Source: an uncultured SAR324 cluster bacterium
Lineage (GTDB): Bacteria; SAR324; NAC60-12
Assembly: GCA_902562015.1 (NCBI GenBank)
Contig: CACERX010000009.1
Coordinates: forward strand, 1 to 42,008
Direction: 5' to 3'
Length of the DNA: 42,008 nucleotides
Part shown: positions 34,808 to 42,008 of the stretch, piece after piece
Layout of the letters: each line of letters starts with the position of its first letter
Position numbering within the stretch: position 1 is the first letter of the stretch
Made by a program: the position numbers and the translations under genes
The notes under the pieces: generated by a model
What the model was told of the DNA's origin: nothing
Database searches by the model: none
Seen by the model: only the letters and a program-made list of their open reading frames with translations

Positions 34808-36481
34808 TTGGAACAGATAATCAAACTTCTTAAAAATATTCTAGATAACCTCCCGCTTGTAGCAGAAGAGGGAGAATACAGAGACAAGATTTCAAGGGAT
34901 AAACTATGTGAAATTCTTAAAGAGCAGACTCTTGTTTCAAATGACGCAATACAGGTTGTCATAGAGATGGTTGAACTCCAGTGGAGTAAAGCTGGTTTGT
35001 TTGAGCCAATTGAACTTGAGGTGGGAAATTGGCAGTTCATTTCATTCCCCGCCTTATTGGCTGCAAAATCATGGCTTGAGGTAATGTCTGTCAAAGACGG
35101 ATATTGGTTTCCATCAGGATGGTGGGCAGATAATATGAACTCTGATAAACATAGAAAAATTATTTCAGAACTTGAAAATCTGAGAATGAAAGGTAGCAGT
35201 GGCAGTGATCTTCGCCCAATCCGTCAGATATATGTGGCATGGGCTCTTATAAAAATCGACGATCACCTTCTTTTTACAGAAAGAGAAGATAAACAGCGAG
35301 AAGGGATCCCTCATTTTGTTTTGCCCGGTGGTCGCCTAAGCATGCCAGATCTTATAAATAATCTTAAAGAATTTAATACATCAGAGCTACTAAAAGTCCT
35401 TCAAAGCTCATCATCCAGTAAAGCTTTAGATTCCTTACCACAGGCACTGAAAAGAGAACTTGAAGAGGAACTTGAACTCAATTCTTCAGAATATTCTGCT
35501 GGTAAAGCTTTCAGACTTGATCCCTATTTTAAACTGGAGGGTGCAGGTGCAAGTCATGCCTATACGTGCTACGAAATATCAATTTTCCCAATAAAACTTA
35601 ATTTCAACGGATTCAGACGGCTCGGTGGTTTAAGTAATGCTAAAGGGAATGAGGAGGTGATTGGTAAAAATCCGACTGTCTGGTTTACACTGCAAGAGGT
35701 AGTTCGTTCACAAAAAGGCAATAAAATGGCATTTATAGAAGCATGGCATGAGCATTATGAGAAAAATGAGGGCAATATACTGAATCAGTTAATTGAACTG
35801 CCGGAATCATTTGAGGACAATTACCAGTTCAATGAAATGATTGATATGCCAATAGTATCAGGAGACCCTTTTCAATGCGGTCCTACAGGGCATAACGAAA
35901 AGAAATACTACGTGAATTTGGAGAATGATGAATTGAGTATCTTATTAGCAATGGCTTGGCACAGGCGACATGGTAAAGATTATCCACTGACTGTAAAATC
36001 ATCTATTTCATTATGTCTATCAGGTTGGTTTGAAATTAAGGACAGCAAACTTATAGAGTCTATTATAACATTGCAGAATAAACTTGATAGTTCCGAATTA
36101 CCTCTGATCGAGTCTTATGACCGCAACTGGTTCAGGCTCTCTGTAAACAGTGAGAATCTTTTCTTCAATGGGGAATTTTTCTCTTTTGTACTTAAAAAAC
36201 CCACATCTGACACATGGGAGATAAAACTTTTTCCAGAAATTATTGATTCACCTCTGGGGAAGTCACCCGAATCAGTTTTCAGTTTTAAACTACATTCTGA
36301 GAAAATGTATAAATATCTGAGATCACTTGAACAAGGTGAAGAAGATGAAGAAGTATACAGCGATCAGGACAACATGATGCGAAAAAATTTGGATCCATTA
36401 GTGAGAAAAGCGGGCCTCCGTAAACTTGTCAGAACTACAAGTGGTTCAAGGGAGATTATTCCTTTTCCCAAAGATACATAA
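34808..36481 (+). CDS. Large protein with a divergent Nudix-like domain
   Basis: A 557-aa protein. Residues ~1-135 are helical (possible winged helix). A Nudix-like fold follows from RQIYVAWALIKIDDHLLFTERE (139), with LPGGRLS at 172 and ALKRELEEELEL at 213-224. In a normal Nudix box these two halves are ~13 residues apart; here ~29 extra residues separate them and the Glu of GX5E is not obvious, so it may be a modified hydrolase or a binding-only domain. The C-terminal ~200 residues are unknown. Nudix enzymes split ADP-ribose, NAD and related nucleotides. The macro-domain gene starts 17 bp later. Start is TTG; no ATG fits better. Confidence 0.75.
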   Translation: MEQIIKLLKNILDNLPLVAEEGEYRDKISRDKLCEILKEQTLVSNDAIQVVIEMVELQWSKAGLFEPIELEVGNWQFISFPALLAAKSWLEVMSVKDGYWFPSGWWADNMNSDKHRKIISELENLRMKGSSGSDLRPIRQIYVAWALIKIDDHLLFTEREDKQREGIPHFVLPGGRLSMPDLINNLKEFNTSELLKVLQSSSSSKALDSLPQALKRELEEELELNSSEYSAGKAFRLDPYFKLEGAGASHAYTCYEISIFPIKLNFNGFRRLGGLSNAKGNEEVIGKNPTVWFTLQEVVRSQKGNKMAFIEAWHEHYEKNEGNILNQLIELPESFEDNYQFNEMIDMPIVSGDPFQCGPTGHNEKKYYVNLENDELSILLAMAWHRRHGKDYPLTVKSSISLCLSGWFEIKDSKLIESIITLQNKLDSSELPLIESYDRNWFRLSVNSENLFFNGEFFSFVLKKPTSDTWEIKLFPEIIDSPLGKSPESVFSFKLHSEKMYKYLRSLEQGEEDEEVYSDQDNMMRKNLDPLVRKAGLRKLVRTTSGSREIIPFPKDT

Positions 36482-36497
36482 AATTAACACGTATTTT

Positions 36498-38306
36498 ATG
36501 AGCACCACTGTCACCATCAATCAGGCAATCTCTCCTGTAAAAATAATGGCTGTCAAAGGTGACATTACAGCCATAAGGACTGATGCAATGGTCAATTCTG
36601 CCAATACTGCGATGGTACTGGGTGGCAGCAGATCAGTTGCTTCACGAATTAATGAGCTGACCGGTGGACGTCTCGAGTCAATTCTCGCAAATAATGAAGC
36701 TTACCCCAAACCGGTTCCGCTTGGACAGGTATGTGTTACTGAATCAGATAATCTTCCCTGTAGTTTCGTTTTTCATTTGTCGACTCACGGCGACATGGAT
36801 GAGATGGTTGCAGCTGCAAATGAATTTGATGAACATGATGTACTGTCGGAGAGATTCCAGAAAGTTATCTTAAATACTATAATGACAGGTGTTACGAATC
36901 TGCTCCGGGAATGTGAAGAACGGCGTCTAAAACGATTGACAATCCCTCTTATCGGCAGTGGTACGCTGAATCTGCCAAAACTACTTGTTATAGAGGTCAT
37001 TGTAGGTTCTCTTACGGGACAAGTAATGGAATTATCTCCTAAATACATCAGAGAAATAAACATTGTCACGCCGGAAAGTTCAATTTTTAGTTTTCTCAAT
37101 AATTACCTTGAAAACATGGAAGTAGAAGTTTCTCCAAACCTTATTGATAACTCCGTTGGGAATGAAGAAACTTACTCTTCAGTTCCAGACATAATAGAAA
37201 GTCCAGATATTTTTAAAAGCGTTGAGATAGAAGGAGATTGGGAGTCAATAAGGGAAGAGGGAAGTGAGAATTTAGGCAGCATAGCCTTTGAAGCAATTGA
37301 AGAAATAAATATTCTAAAAAAAGAACTTAGAAAAACTATGATTGAAAATAAGAAACTTGAAGATCTAAATCAAGATTACCGAGAGGAACTAACAAATTTG
37401 TTGGATCAGAAACGAGAGCTGGAGCGAAATTTTCTTTTGACAAATAGAAAAGTTAAAACTCCAGAAGAAATATGGCTTCGTACCGATCTACCTCTGCCTC
37501 TAGCATATGCACAGGACATACTTAATTCGGAGAAAGATCCAAACAGGAGATACCTTCTAGCTATAGCTGCAATTGGAATTGTCCACAAATATTTTTTTTC
37601 ACTTCTTTGCGCTGAATATAAAGCGGCAGATTGTTTTGACCCGAAAACAAATGATCTTGTTAACGAACGTTTCAGGCAAAATTCTGTTACAGACGGATCA
37701 TGGCATTGGATAGGAATGTTAATCACAAGAGCATTCAAAGACCATAATAAAGAGGGGAAGGTTGTCAAAGATTTTGTTAAACTTCTTCTGAAGGATGATG
37801 GAAGCTGGTCCAAATTTTCAGAAGTTCTTAAAGATCTGGTTAAACTCCGGAATCAAATTCATGAAACGGTTATACCTGATAATGCCAGGGCTCTTGAATG
37901 GCTGGAACAGTTCTCCGATCTATGGAATGAAATGTGTAAACTCAGTGCAAGTCTTCTTGAATACGAGCTCGTCTATATCGATTCAATTCAAAAATTCCTG
38001 CCTGGTGAAAGGTACCGGTATAGCGTCAAATATCTCAGGGGAGGTTACTTTGCTCCACAAAGCGGGACTCTTGAGCTAGCCGAGAAATATAATCCTGAAG
38101 AACTGTTCCTGCGGGATCCTTTGTCTGACAGAATGCTGGCTCTGAGTCCATTCATAGTTTTTGAATATAGCAGGATAACAAATTCCCGTGAAGCGTTTTG
38201 TCTGGACCATTTAGCTAATGCACGCTTTCATTTCCGAGCTTTTCGTTATGCCCAGTTCCACTACGAAAACCATGAAGGTGATGGTCCTTTTTTTAATGAA
38301 CGATGA
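36498..38306 (+). CDS. Macro domain - coiled coil - HEPN-like protein
   Basis: A 602-aa protein from the ATG at 36498, 17 bp after the Nudix-like stop; an upstream in-frame ATG at 36426 would overlap that gene. Residues 1-205 form a macro domain: KGDITAIRTDAMVNSANTAM with the ADP-ribose-binding NSAN, then LGGSRSVASRIN and IPLIGSGTLNLP. About 260-320 is an acidic coiled coil. About 330-490 is a helical domain ending in LVKLRNQIHE (R451-H455), near the RNxxxH motif of HEPN ribonucleases but one residue shorter. The C-terminal ~110 residues (YSVKYLRGGYFAPQSG, then FLRDPLSDRMLALSPF) are unknown. Macro domains bind or remove ADP-ribose. RNase activity is only a possibility. Confidence 0.82.
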   Translation: MSTTVTINQAISPVKIMAVKGDITAIRTDAMVNSANTAMVLGGSRSVASRINELTGGRLESILANNEAYPKPVPLGQVCVTESDNLPCSFVFHLSTHGDMDEMVAAANEFDEHDVLSERFQKVILNTIMTGVTNLLRECEERRLKRLTIPLIGSGTLNLPKLLVIEVIVGSLTGQVMELSPKYIREINIVTPESSIFSFLNNYLENMEVEVSPNLIDNSVGNEETYSSVPDIIESPDIFKSVEIEGDWESIREEGSENLGSIAFEAIEEINILKKELRKTMIENKKLEDLNQDYREELTNLLDQKRELERNFLLTNRKVKTPEEIWLRTDLPLPLAYAQDILNSEKDPNRRYLLAIAAIGIVHKYFFSLLCAEYKAADCFDPKTNDLVNERFRQNSVTDGSWHWIGMLITRAFKDHNKEGKVVKDFVKLLLKDDGSWSKFSEVLKDLVKLRNQIHETVIPDNARALEWLEQFSDLWNEMCKLSASLLEYELVYIDSIQKFLPGERYRYSVKYLRGGYFAPQSGTLELAEKYNPEELFLRDPLSDRMLALSPFIVFEYSRITNSREAFCLDHLANARFHFRAFRYAQFHYENHEGDGPFFNER

Positions 38307-38345
38307 TTTTCGTAAACTCGACCTGAAAGTTTCACTATAAATATT

Positions 38346-39338
38346 TTAGCTATTTTTACCTTGGTTCCTATGACGGTAACCAGCTATTCGATTCGGATAA
38401 TGCTTTTTACCAATCTGCCTTGAAAAGGCCGAAAGATGAATCAGCTCCTCTTTTTCAACTAGAGCAGAGCCGATGAGAAAATCAGATTCGAGTCTAATAT
38501 CATTTCCAGCCGCAACAGATGGATAAGTATCTTGGGTGGCACTCCATAAGTGTTCCATAAAACGCTGGGATTCTTCAATAGGGAGTTCCTGCATCATTCC
38601 GGGGAATGCTTCGTCCAGGGCATCCATTGTATAGCTAGCTACAAGCTGGTTATGGACTTCGAGATAACAATCTGAACTAGATAAGTATTCAAATCCCGCC
38701 ACCTTTCCTCCAAGGCCGACTATTATTCCGCATTGTTCTTCGATAGGTTTGAAGTTATTCAGAAAATTATCCAGATTCCCCTTTTCAGAATCAAAAATAT
38801 CCTTCATCGCTGAAGTTGCTGAACTGGCCTTTCTTTTTCTTTGTAATGTTGAAATATCTTGCCAGACTTCCTGTTGATTTGACCGATAGCCTTCCCCATA
38901 TTTTAGTGACTGGTGAACATGGCTCATTTTTTTCTCGCGGGCTCTTCCGAACATTATCTTATCTGAATCACGAAATGATGCCGATATACTGGCCCAACGT
39001 CCCTGTTCAGTACAACTTACAGGTACACTTAGCTCAGATTCCGGATATACTAATATAGTTGTATTAAGTACACGATTCTGTTTGGCACCCTCAAGTTCCT
39101 GTCCGTCCAGCAACAGAATGTGGTATTCGGAAGTATTATATATTTTAAGCTCAGGGACGGAACCGGTCTCAGAAATTTCGGTAATTTTCAGGTATTCATG
39201 GTTTAATGCCTTTCGCAGCATTTCATATTCGAGTTTGGATTGTCCTGAAGTAAAAAGCGGAAAAATGCTCATATTCCGGTAATGTTGTGACTCGCCAAGT
39301 TTTATCTCATTAAGTTTATCTTCAATTATATTCAGCAT
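38346..39338 (-). CDS. ARPP-1 domain protein
   Basis: A 330-aa protein from the ATG at 39338, chosen because TGGAGG lies 7 nt upstream; a GTG nine codons earlier has no such site. The sequence matches the ARPP-1 domain (ADP-ribosylglycohydrolase and rhodanese-phosphatase associated): EISETGSVPELKIYN, LLLDGQELEGAKQNRVLNTT (77-93), VSCTEQGRW (107-115) and SATSAMKD. ARPP-1 is found near ADP-ribosyl and NAD-processing genes in bacterial conflict systems; its activity is unknown. It converges on the macro-domain gene, with 39 bp between their stops. The well conserved GAKQNR and CTEQGRW motifs suggest an active site. Confidence 0.87.
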   Translation of the reverse strand: MLNIIEDKLNEIKLGESQHYRNMSIFPLFTSGQSKLEYEMLRKALNHEYLKITEISETGSVPELKIYNTSEYHILLLDGQELEGAKQNRVLNTTILVYPESELSVPVSCTEQGRWASISASFRDSDKIMFGRAREKKMSHVHQSLKYGEGYRSNQQEVWQDISTLQRKRKASSATSAMKDIFDSEKGNLDNFLNNFKPIEEQCGIIVGLGGKVAGFEYLSSSDCYLEVHNQLVASYTMDALDEAFPGMMQELPIEESQRFMEHLWSATQDTYPSVAAGNDIRLESDFLIGSALVEKEELIHLSAFSRQIGKKHYPNRIAGYRHRNQGKNS

Positions 39339-39446
39339 ATTATTCCTCCATTGTAAGTTTTTCACACAAAGATTTAGGAACTATTCCTCTGGGACATTCA
39401 ACCAGCACACTATCAAAGTGATGTGACCATTTTAATACTCCTGGAT

Positions 39447-39512
39447 TTGAACCTTGAGGTTCAACGGGGGTCCTTGACAGATTACAGTCTATTATGCCTC
39501 CCAAACCCCCGT
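39447..39512. ncRNA. Structured intergenic element, possible small RNA or regulatory leader
   Basis: TTGAACC-TTGA-GGTTCAA forms a perfect 7-bp hairpin at 39447-39464. Directly after, ACGGGGGT (39464-39471) pairs with ACCCCCGT (39505-39512) across 33 nt. The element is about 50% GC in an AT-rich region. On the minus strand it contains GGTTCAAATCC, like a tRNA T-arm, but no full tRNA folds. It lies between the divergent ARPP-1 gene and a 79-aa gene. Confidence 0.4.
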
Positions 39513-39580
39513 AGGACCTGGACCTTATAATGTCCTCAAAAATATAATGGCTTCATTAAAAATTAAAACAGGAGCCTGCA

Positions 39581-39820
39581 ATGAATGAAAATAATAATTT
39601 AAAGGAATTCAACTGGATCAATGAGGATCTTCTTAAAGAAGATCCTGAGGTTCAAAAAATGTCTGCATATTTATCCTTCACAAATAAAGTCAGTCACCTG
39701 CCGCCTAGCCGAAAGGCATTGTGTTTTTCTGGCGAGTGGTTCATCAGCAGTCCCGATGGTAGCAGTTATGAACTCTGGGAAGATCTTCGTGCATGGCTTG
39801 AATCAGAGAATTTCTTCTAA
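39581..39820 (+). CDS. Small unknown protein
   Basis: A 79-aa protein with a clear AGGAG ribosome site 6 nt before the ATG. It has no recognised motif; the sequence is acidic (NEDLLKEDPEVQKMS) with an aromatic C-terminus (SSYELWEDLRAWLES). Small size and position near ARPP-1 and AIPR genes would fit a regulator or immunity-type factor, but nothing confirms this. Confidence 0.6.
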   Translation: MNENNNLKEFNWINEDLLKEDPEVQKMSAYLSFTNKVSHLPPSRKALCFSGEWFISSPDGSSYELWEDLRAWLESENFF

Positions 39821-39903
39821 ACAAGCGTATTTATATTCTTAAGGGTCAGCAGTTTTAATATTAGTCTAAAAATAGATTATTACTAATTTAGGTTAAAAAT
39901 ATT

Positions 39904-40149
39904 ATGGAAAATCAAATAAACAATTACATCAGTATAGAAGAGGGAATGCATAGTAAGAGTAATGAATCTGATTGGGCATCCGCTTTTTGTTCCAATGAAG
40001 TGTCGCAATTCTGTATTTGTCGAGATGAACATATGGAAATAATTCATAAAGCATTAGTAATTGTGCATCAGAAATTTGTTTCATGGGGAAATTATGATGA
40101 GGCACTTAAAATAACAAAGCTTCTTGCTGAAAATCTTGATGATAAGTGA
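39904..40149 (+). CDS. Small unknown protein
   Basis: An 81-aa protein with four Cys spread over FCSNEVSQFCICRDEH, which is too few and too irregular for a known zinc finger. A helix IIHKALVIVHQKFVSW follows. The ribosome site is weak. Not recognised. It lies 83 bp after the 79-aa gene. Confidence 0.5.
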   Translation: MENQINNYISIEEGMHSKSNESDWASAFCSNEVSQFCICRDEHMEIIHKALVIVHQKFVSWGNYDEALKITKLLAENLDDK

Positions 40150-40232
40150 TTCTTTGTATTAATTTTAAAAACTAAATCTATATGAATATCGAATCTTTAA
40201 TAATTTTAACCAGTCAGACAAAAGAGGTTATT

Positions 40233-40541
40233 ATGAAAAAAATTATACTAATTTTAGCTTTTTCAACTGGAGTATCACTTTCTCATGGACAGGAATATAA
40301 GTTGGTCTGTGAAAGGATCACTGTATGTCCTTTAATAAATGGAACTTGCCCGACCTGCAAAATTGTTGGGAGTGGCAAAACCCGGGAAGAGTTAGATGCA
40401 AAAATTGACAGGATTCTTGAGGAATATAAGGCTGAAATTAAAAAGAAATATGGCTCTGAAAATTTTAAAAAGGCAAGAAATATAAAACCAGGATGGGAAT
40501 GGGATGGTCCTACATGGCGAGGATTACGAGTTTTATATTAA
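40233..40541 (+). CDS. Small secreted protein with Cys pairs
   Basis: 102 aa from the ATG at 40233, preceded by AAGAGG 6 nt upstream; an ATG 17 codons earlier lacks this site. Signal MKKIILILAFSTGVSLSHGQ is followed by LVCERITVCPLINGTCPTC, four Cys that may form disulphides or bind metal, then a charged helix EELDAKIDRILEEYKAEIKK. Not recognised as a family. It precedes the AIPR-fusion gene by 138 bp. Confidence 0.65.
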   Translation: MKKIILILAFSTGVSLSHGQEYKLVCERITVCPLINGTCPTCKIVGSGKTREELDAKIDRILEEYKAEIKKKYGSENFKKARNIKPGWEWDGPTWRGLRVLY

Positions 40542-40679
40542 CCGAGTAAAAAAAGGTGACTGTACTATTCAGCAGACTAGTGATATAAGAAGCAAGCAAA
40601 ATTGATTAACAGGATGAAATTCGTTTCAAAAATTATTTTCCCAAATATATTAGAAGCATAAATGGCGGGTGTAAATTAA

Positions 40680-42008
40680 ATGTCAAAAAAAGATAAAAAA
40701 GCGAGTAAATGGACTATAGAGTTCCCTAATATCTTAAAAGAATGGGACTCTGAAAAGAATGGAAAACTGAAGCCTGAAGATTTTACTCCAGATAGTAACA
40801 AAAAAGTCTGGTGGCTCTGTCCGGAAGGACATTCTTATGATACTTCAATAAAAAATAGAATAAATGTAAAAGCAATGGGTCTCTGTCCTTTTTGTGTGGC
40901 GGAGTTTCTGCCGGGTGAAGAACTTCACCCAATTTTAATTGTAGATTATAAAGATTGGAACCTAAAACAAATGGTAAACCGATTGGAGAATGATTTTTTT
41001 CATTTGGAAACATCCAAAAACTCAGAAGATGCTCTCAAAAAGATCAAAGTAAAAAAATATAGCCTAATTATCACATATAATATTGAATTAATTAGAGAAA
41101 TAAATTCTATATCTCCTTTAACACGTGTGATAATTTTATTATATCGGTCTATGCTAGTTACAGAACCTGAAATTTTTTTAAGTGTGCATAACGCAGGACC
41201 AATTAGAGCATTATGTCTCACTGTTGGCAGGATGGTAAATAAAAACGAACTAGGTGATAAGGATGACCCGGGGAATTTATTTTCACAAATTATTAAAGAA
41301 GAGATATATAAAACTCTTAATGAAAGAATTGAAAGAATTGAAAATACAGTTGTTATTAGTCCTAAAATTCGTAACCGTGACTTCCACCCGGAACATAAAG
41401 CTCAATCAGAATTTGGACATTTAATTAGTCAAGAAATTTTAATTAAACAAAATAATCAATTACGTAATTTAGAAATACTCAGAGAAAAGAATAATGAAGA
41501 CAAACTTTCAAATATTTTTGTGCAGATGAAGCTCACAGTAATTCATGACCACGATCGTGTTGAAGAGATAGTCCCTCTAATAAGTGAATATTCTAATTCG
41601 CAGAATAGAGTACAGTTAGCTGATCTGTCAGCAAACAAGAAACCCCACCCGCAAATTCAGGCAATTTCAGAAAAGTTGCCAGCTCCAGATCCTACCAAAG
41701 GTTCAAAAACAACTTACTGGTTTTATGAAAGATCAAGAGGAAGCTATGAGGAATTAAAACGTCTGACAGCAAAAACACCGGTTCAAAAAAAGAATTTTGA
41801 GGAGGAATGGCCGAAAAAACAGAGATTTGATAAACTGAAATTAGCCAAAGTATGGAACACCTATCTTTTATGGCCTCATACAGTTTGTTTGGGAGGTCAA
41901 AAGAATTTTGCGATTTTTAACAAATGGGTTCACGGTGAAGCAGATAAGGATTTAAAAATTTTCTTCAGGGAATCAGTTTCACTCCTTATTTTATGGAATG
42001 AAACAGAA
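40680..42008 (+). CDS. Zinc ribbon - degenerate receiver - AIPR domain protein (3' end beyond window)
   Basis: Open from the ATG at 40680 to the window end: 443 residues with no stop. Residues ~10-75 are a treble-clef zinc ribbon of the DUF4379 type: FPNILKEWDSEKNGKLKPED, then KVWWLCPEGHSY and GLCPFC with C47, H51, C69 and C72. Residues 85-~180 resemble a response-regulator receiver (ILIVDYKDWNLKQMVNRLE, then SEDALKKIKVKKYSLIIT), but the loop with the phosphorylated Asp is deleted and the active-site acid pair is reduced. From ~278 it matches AIPR: LSNIFVQMKLTV, SEYSNSQNRV, YWFYERSRGSYEEL and LGGQKNF. AIPR proteins act in abortive infection phage resistance. The normal AIPR N-terminal half is replaced. 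Confidence 0.82.
   Translation, partial: MSKKDKKASKWTIEFPNILKEWDSEKNGKLKPEDFTPDSNKKVWWLCPEGHSYDTSIKNRINVKAMGLCPFCVAEFLPGEELHPILIVDYKDWNLKQMVNRLENDFFHLETSKNSEDALKKIKVKKYSLIITYNIELIREINSISPLTRVIILLYRSMLVTEPEIFLSVHNAGPIRALCLTVGRMVNKNELGDKDDPGNLFSQIIKEEIYKTLNERIERIENTVVISPKIRNRDFHPEHKAQSEFGHLISQEILIKQNNQLRNLEILREKNNEDKLSNIFVQMKLTVIHDHDRVEEIVPLISEYSNSQNRVQLADLSANKKPHPQIQAISEKLPAPDPTKGSKTTYWFYERSRGSYEELKRLTAKTPVQKKNFEEEWPKKQRFDKLKLAKVWNTYLLWPHTVCLGGQKNFAIFNKWVHGEADKDLKIFFRESVSLLILWNETE

Noticed and set aside
36426..36497. Start of the macro-domain gene at the upstream ATG 36426
   Set aside because: It would overlap the end of the Nudix-like gene by 56 bp and add 24 non-conserved residues. The ATG at 36498 gives a clean macro-domain N-terminus.
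39440..39520. Possible tRNA-Tyr on the minus strand (GACTGTAATCTG plus GGTTCAAATCC)
   Set aside because: The anticodon loop would have 6 nt, the T-stem does not pair, no acceptor stem matches, and GGTTCAA pairs instead with TTGAACC in a better hairpin. Kept only as a structured element.

Overview
The window is an AT-rich (roughly 35-38% GC) stretch of a Gram-negative-type bacterial chromosome. It has lipoproteins with Cys lipoboxes, MurA, bactofilin, an EndA-like nuclease, and many TTG/GTG starts. The mix of a trimethylamine-dehydrogenase-like flavoprotein, 3-methylcrotonyl-CoA carboxylase, Ser/Thr-rich lipoproteins and MORN-repeat proteins resembles marine SAR324 or other deltaproteobacteria-like lineages. 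No rRNA or tRNA is present to anchor this, so the taxonomy is a guess.

1-11.5 kb is mostly core metabolism. It starts with the 3' end of hflX. A tight cluster follows: murA, a HelD-like UvrD-family helicase and a class I aminotransferase. Then come a bactofilin, an unknown protein, a methyltransferase, and a compact hisA-hisF-(secreted basic protein)-nnr operon with overlapping or abutting ends. murA has two oddities: a G7 tract that puts its canonical N-terminus out of frame, and Asp in place of the catalytic Cys.

11.6-18.7 kb looks like amine and amino-acid catabolism. It holds a SpuC-like aminotransferase, a divergent pair formed by a Cys-FMN/4Fe-4S amine dehydrogenase and a PuuA-like gamma-glutamyl ligase, and the beta subunit of methylcrotonyl-CoA carboxylase. 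The dehydrogenase pocket residues look closer to histamine dehydrogenase than to trimethylamine dehydrogenase.

18.7-34.4 kb is accessory. It carries surface lipoproteins, an M6 metalloprotease with its prodomain-like region encoded as a separate gene, an M14-like hydrolase, a fluoride channel, and a 17-repeat MORN protein. It also has a GNAT gene interrupted by one in-frame TGA followed by a SECIS-like hairpin, then MAPEG, cupin, renalase-like, DUF427, EamA and DUF2024 proteins and an EndA nuclease. It ends with an unusual MORN-repeat protein fused to two Fis/NtrC-type helix-turn-helix domains. AT-rich palindromes recur between these genes.

34.8-42 kb is the best candidate for an undescribed conflict or defence system. 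A divergent Nudix-like protein is followed 17 bp later by a macro domain - coiled coil - HEPN-like protein. An ARPP-1 domain protein lies convergently next to them. Together they suggest NAD/ADP-ribose processing. Small unknown genes and a structured intergenic element follow. The window ends in a truncated gene encoding a zinc ribbon, a degenerate receiver and an AIPR (abortive infection phage resistance) domain. Function here is inferred from domains and neighbourhood only.
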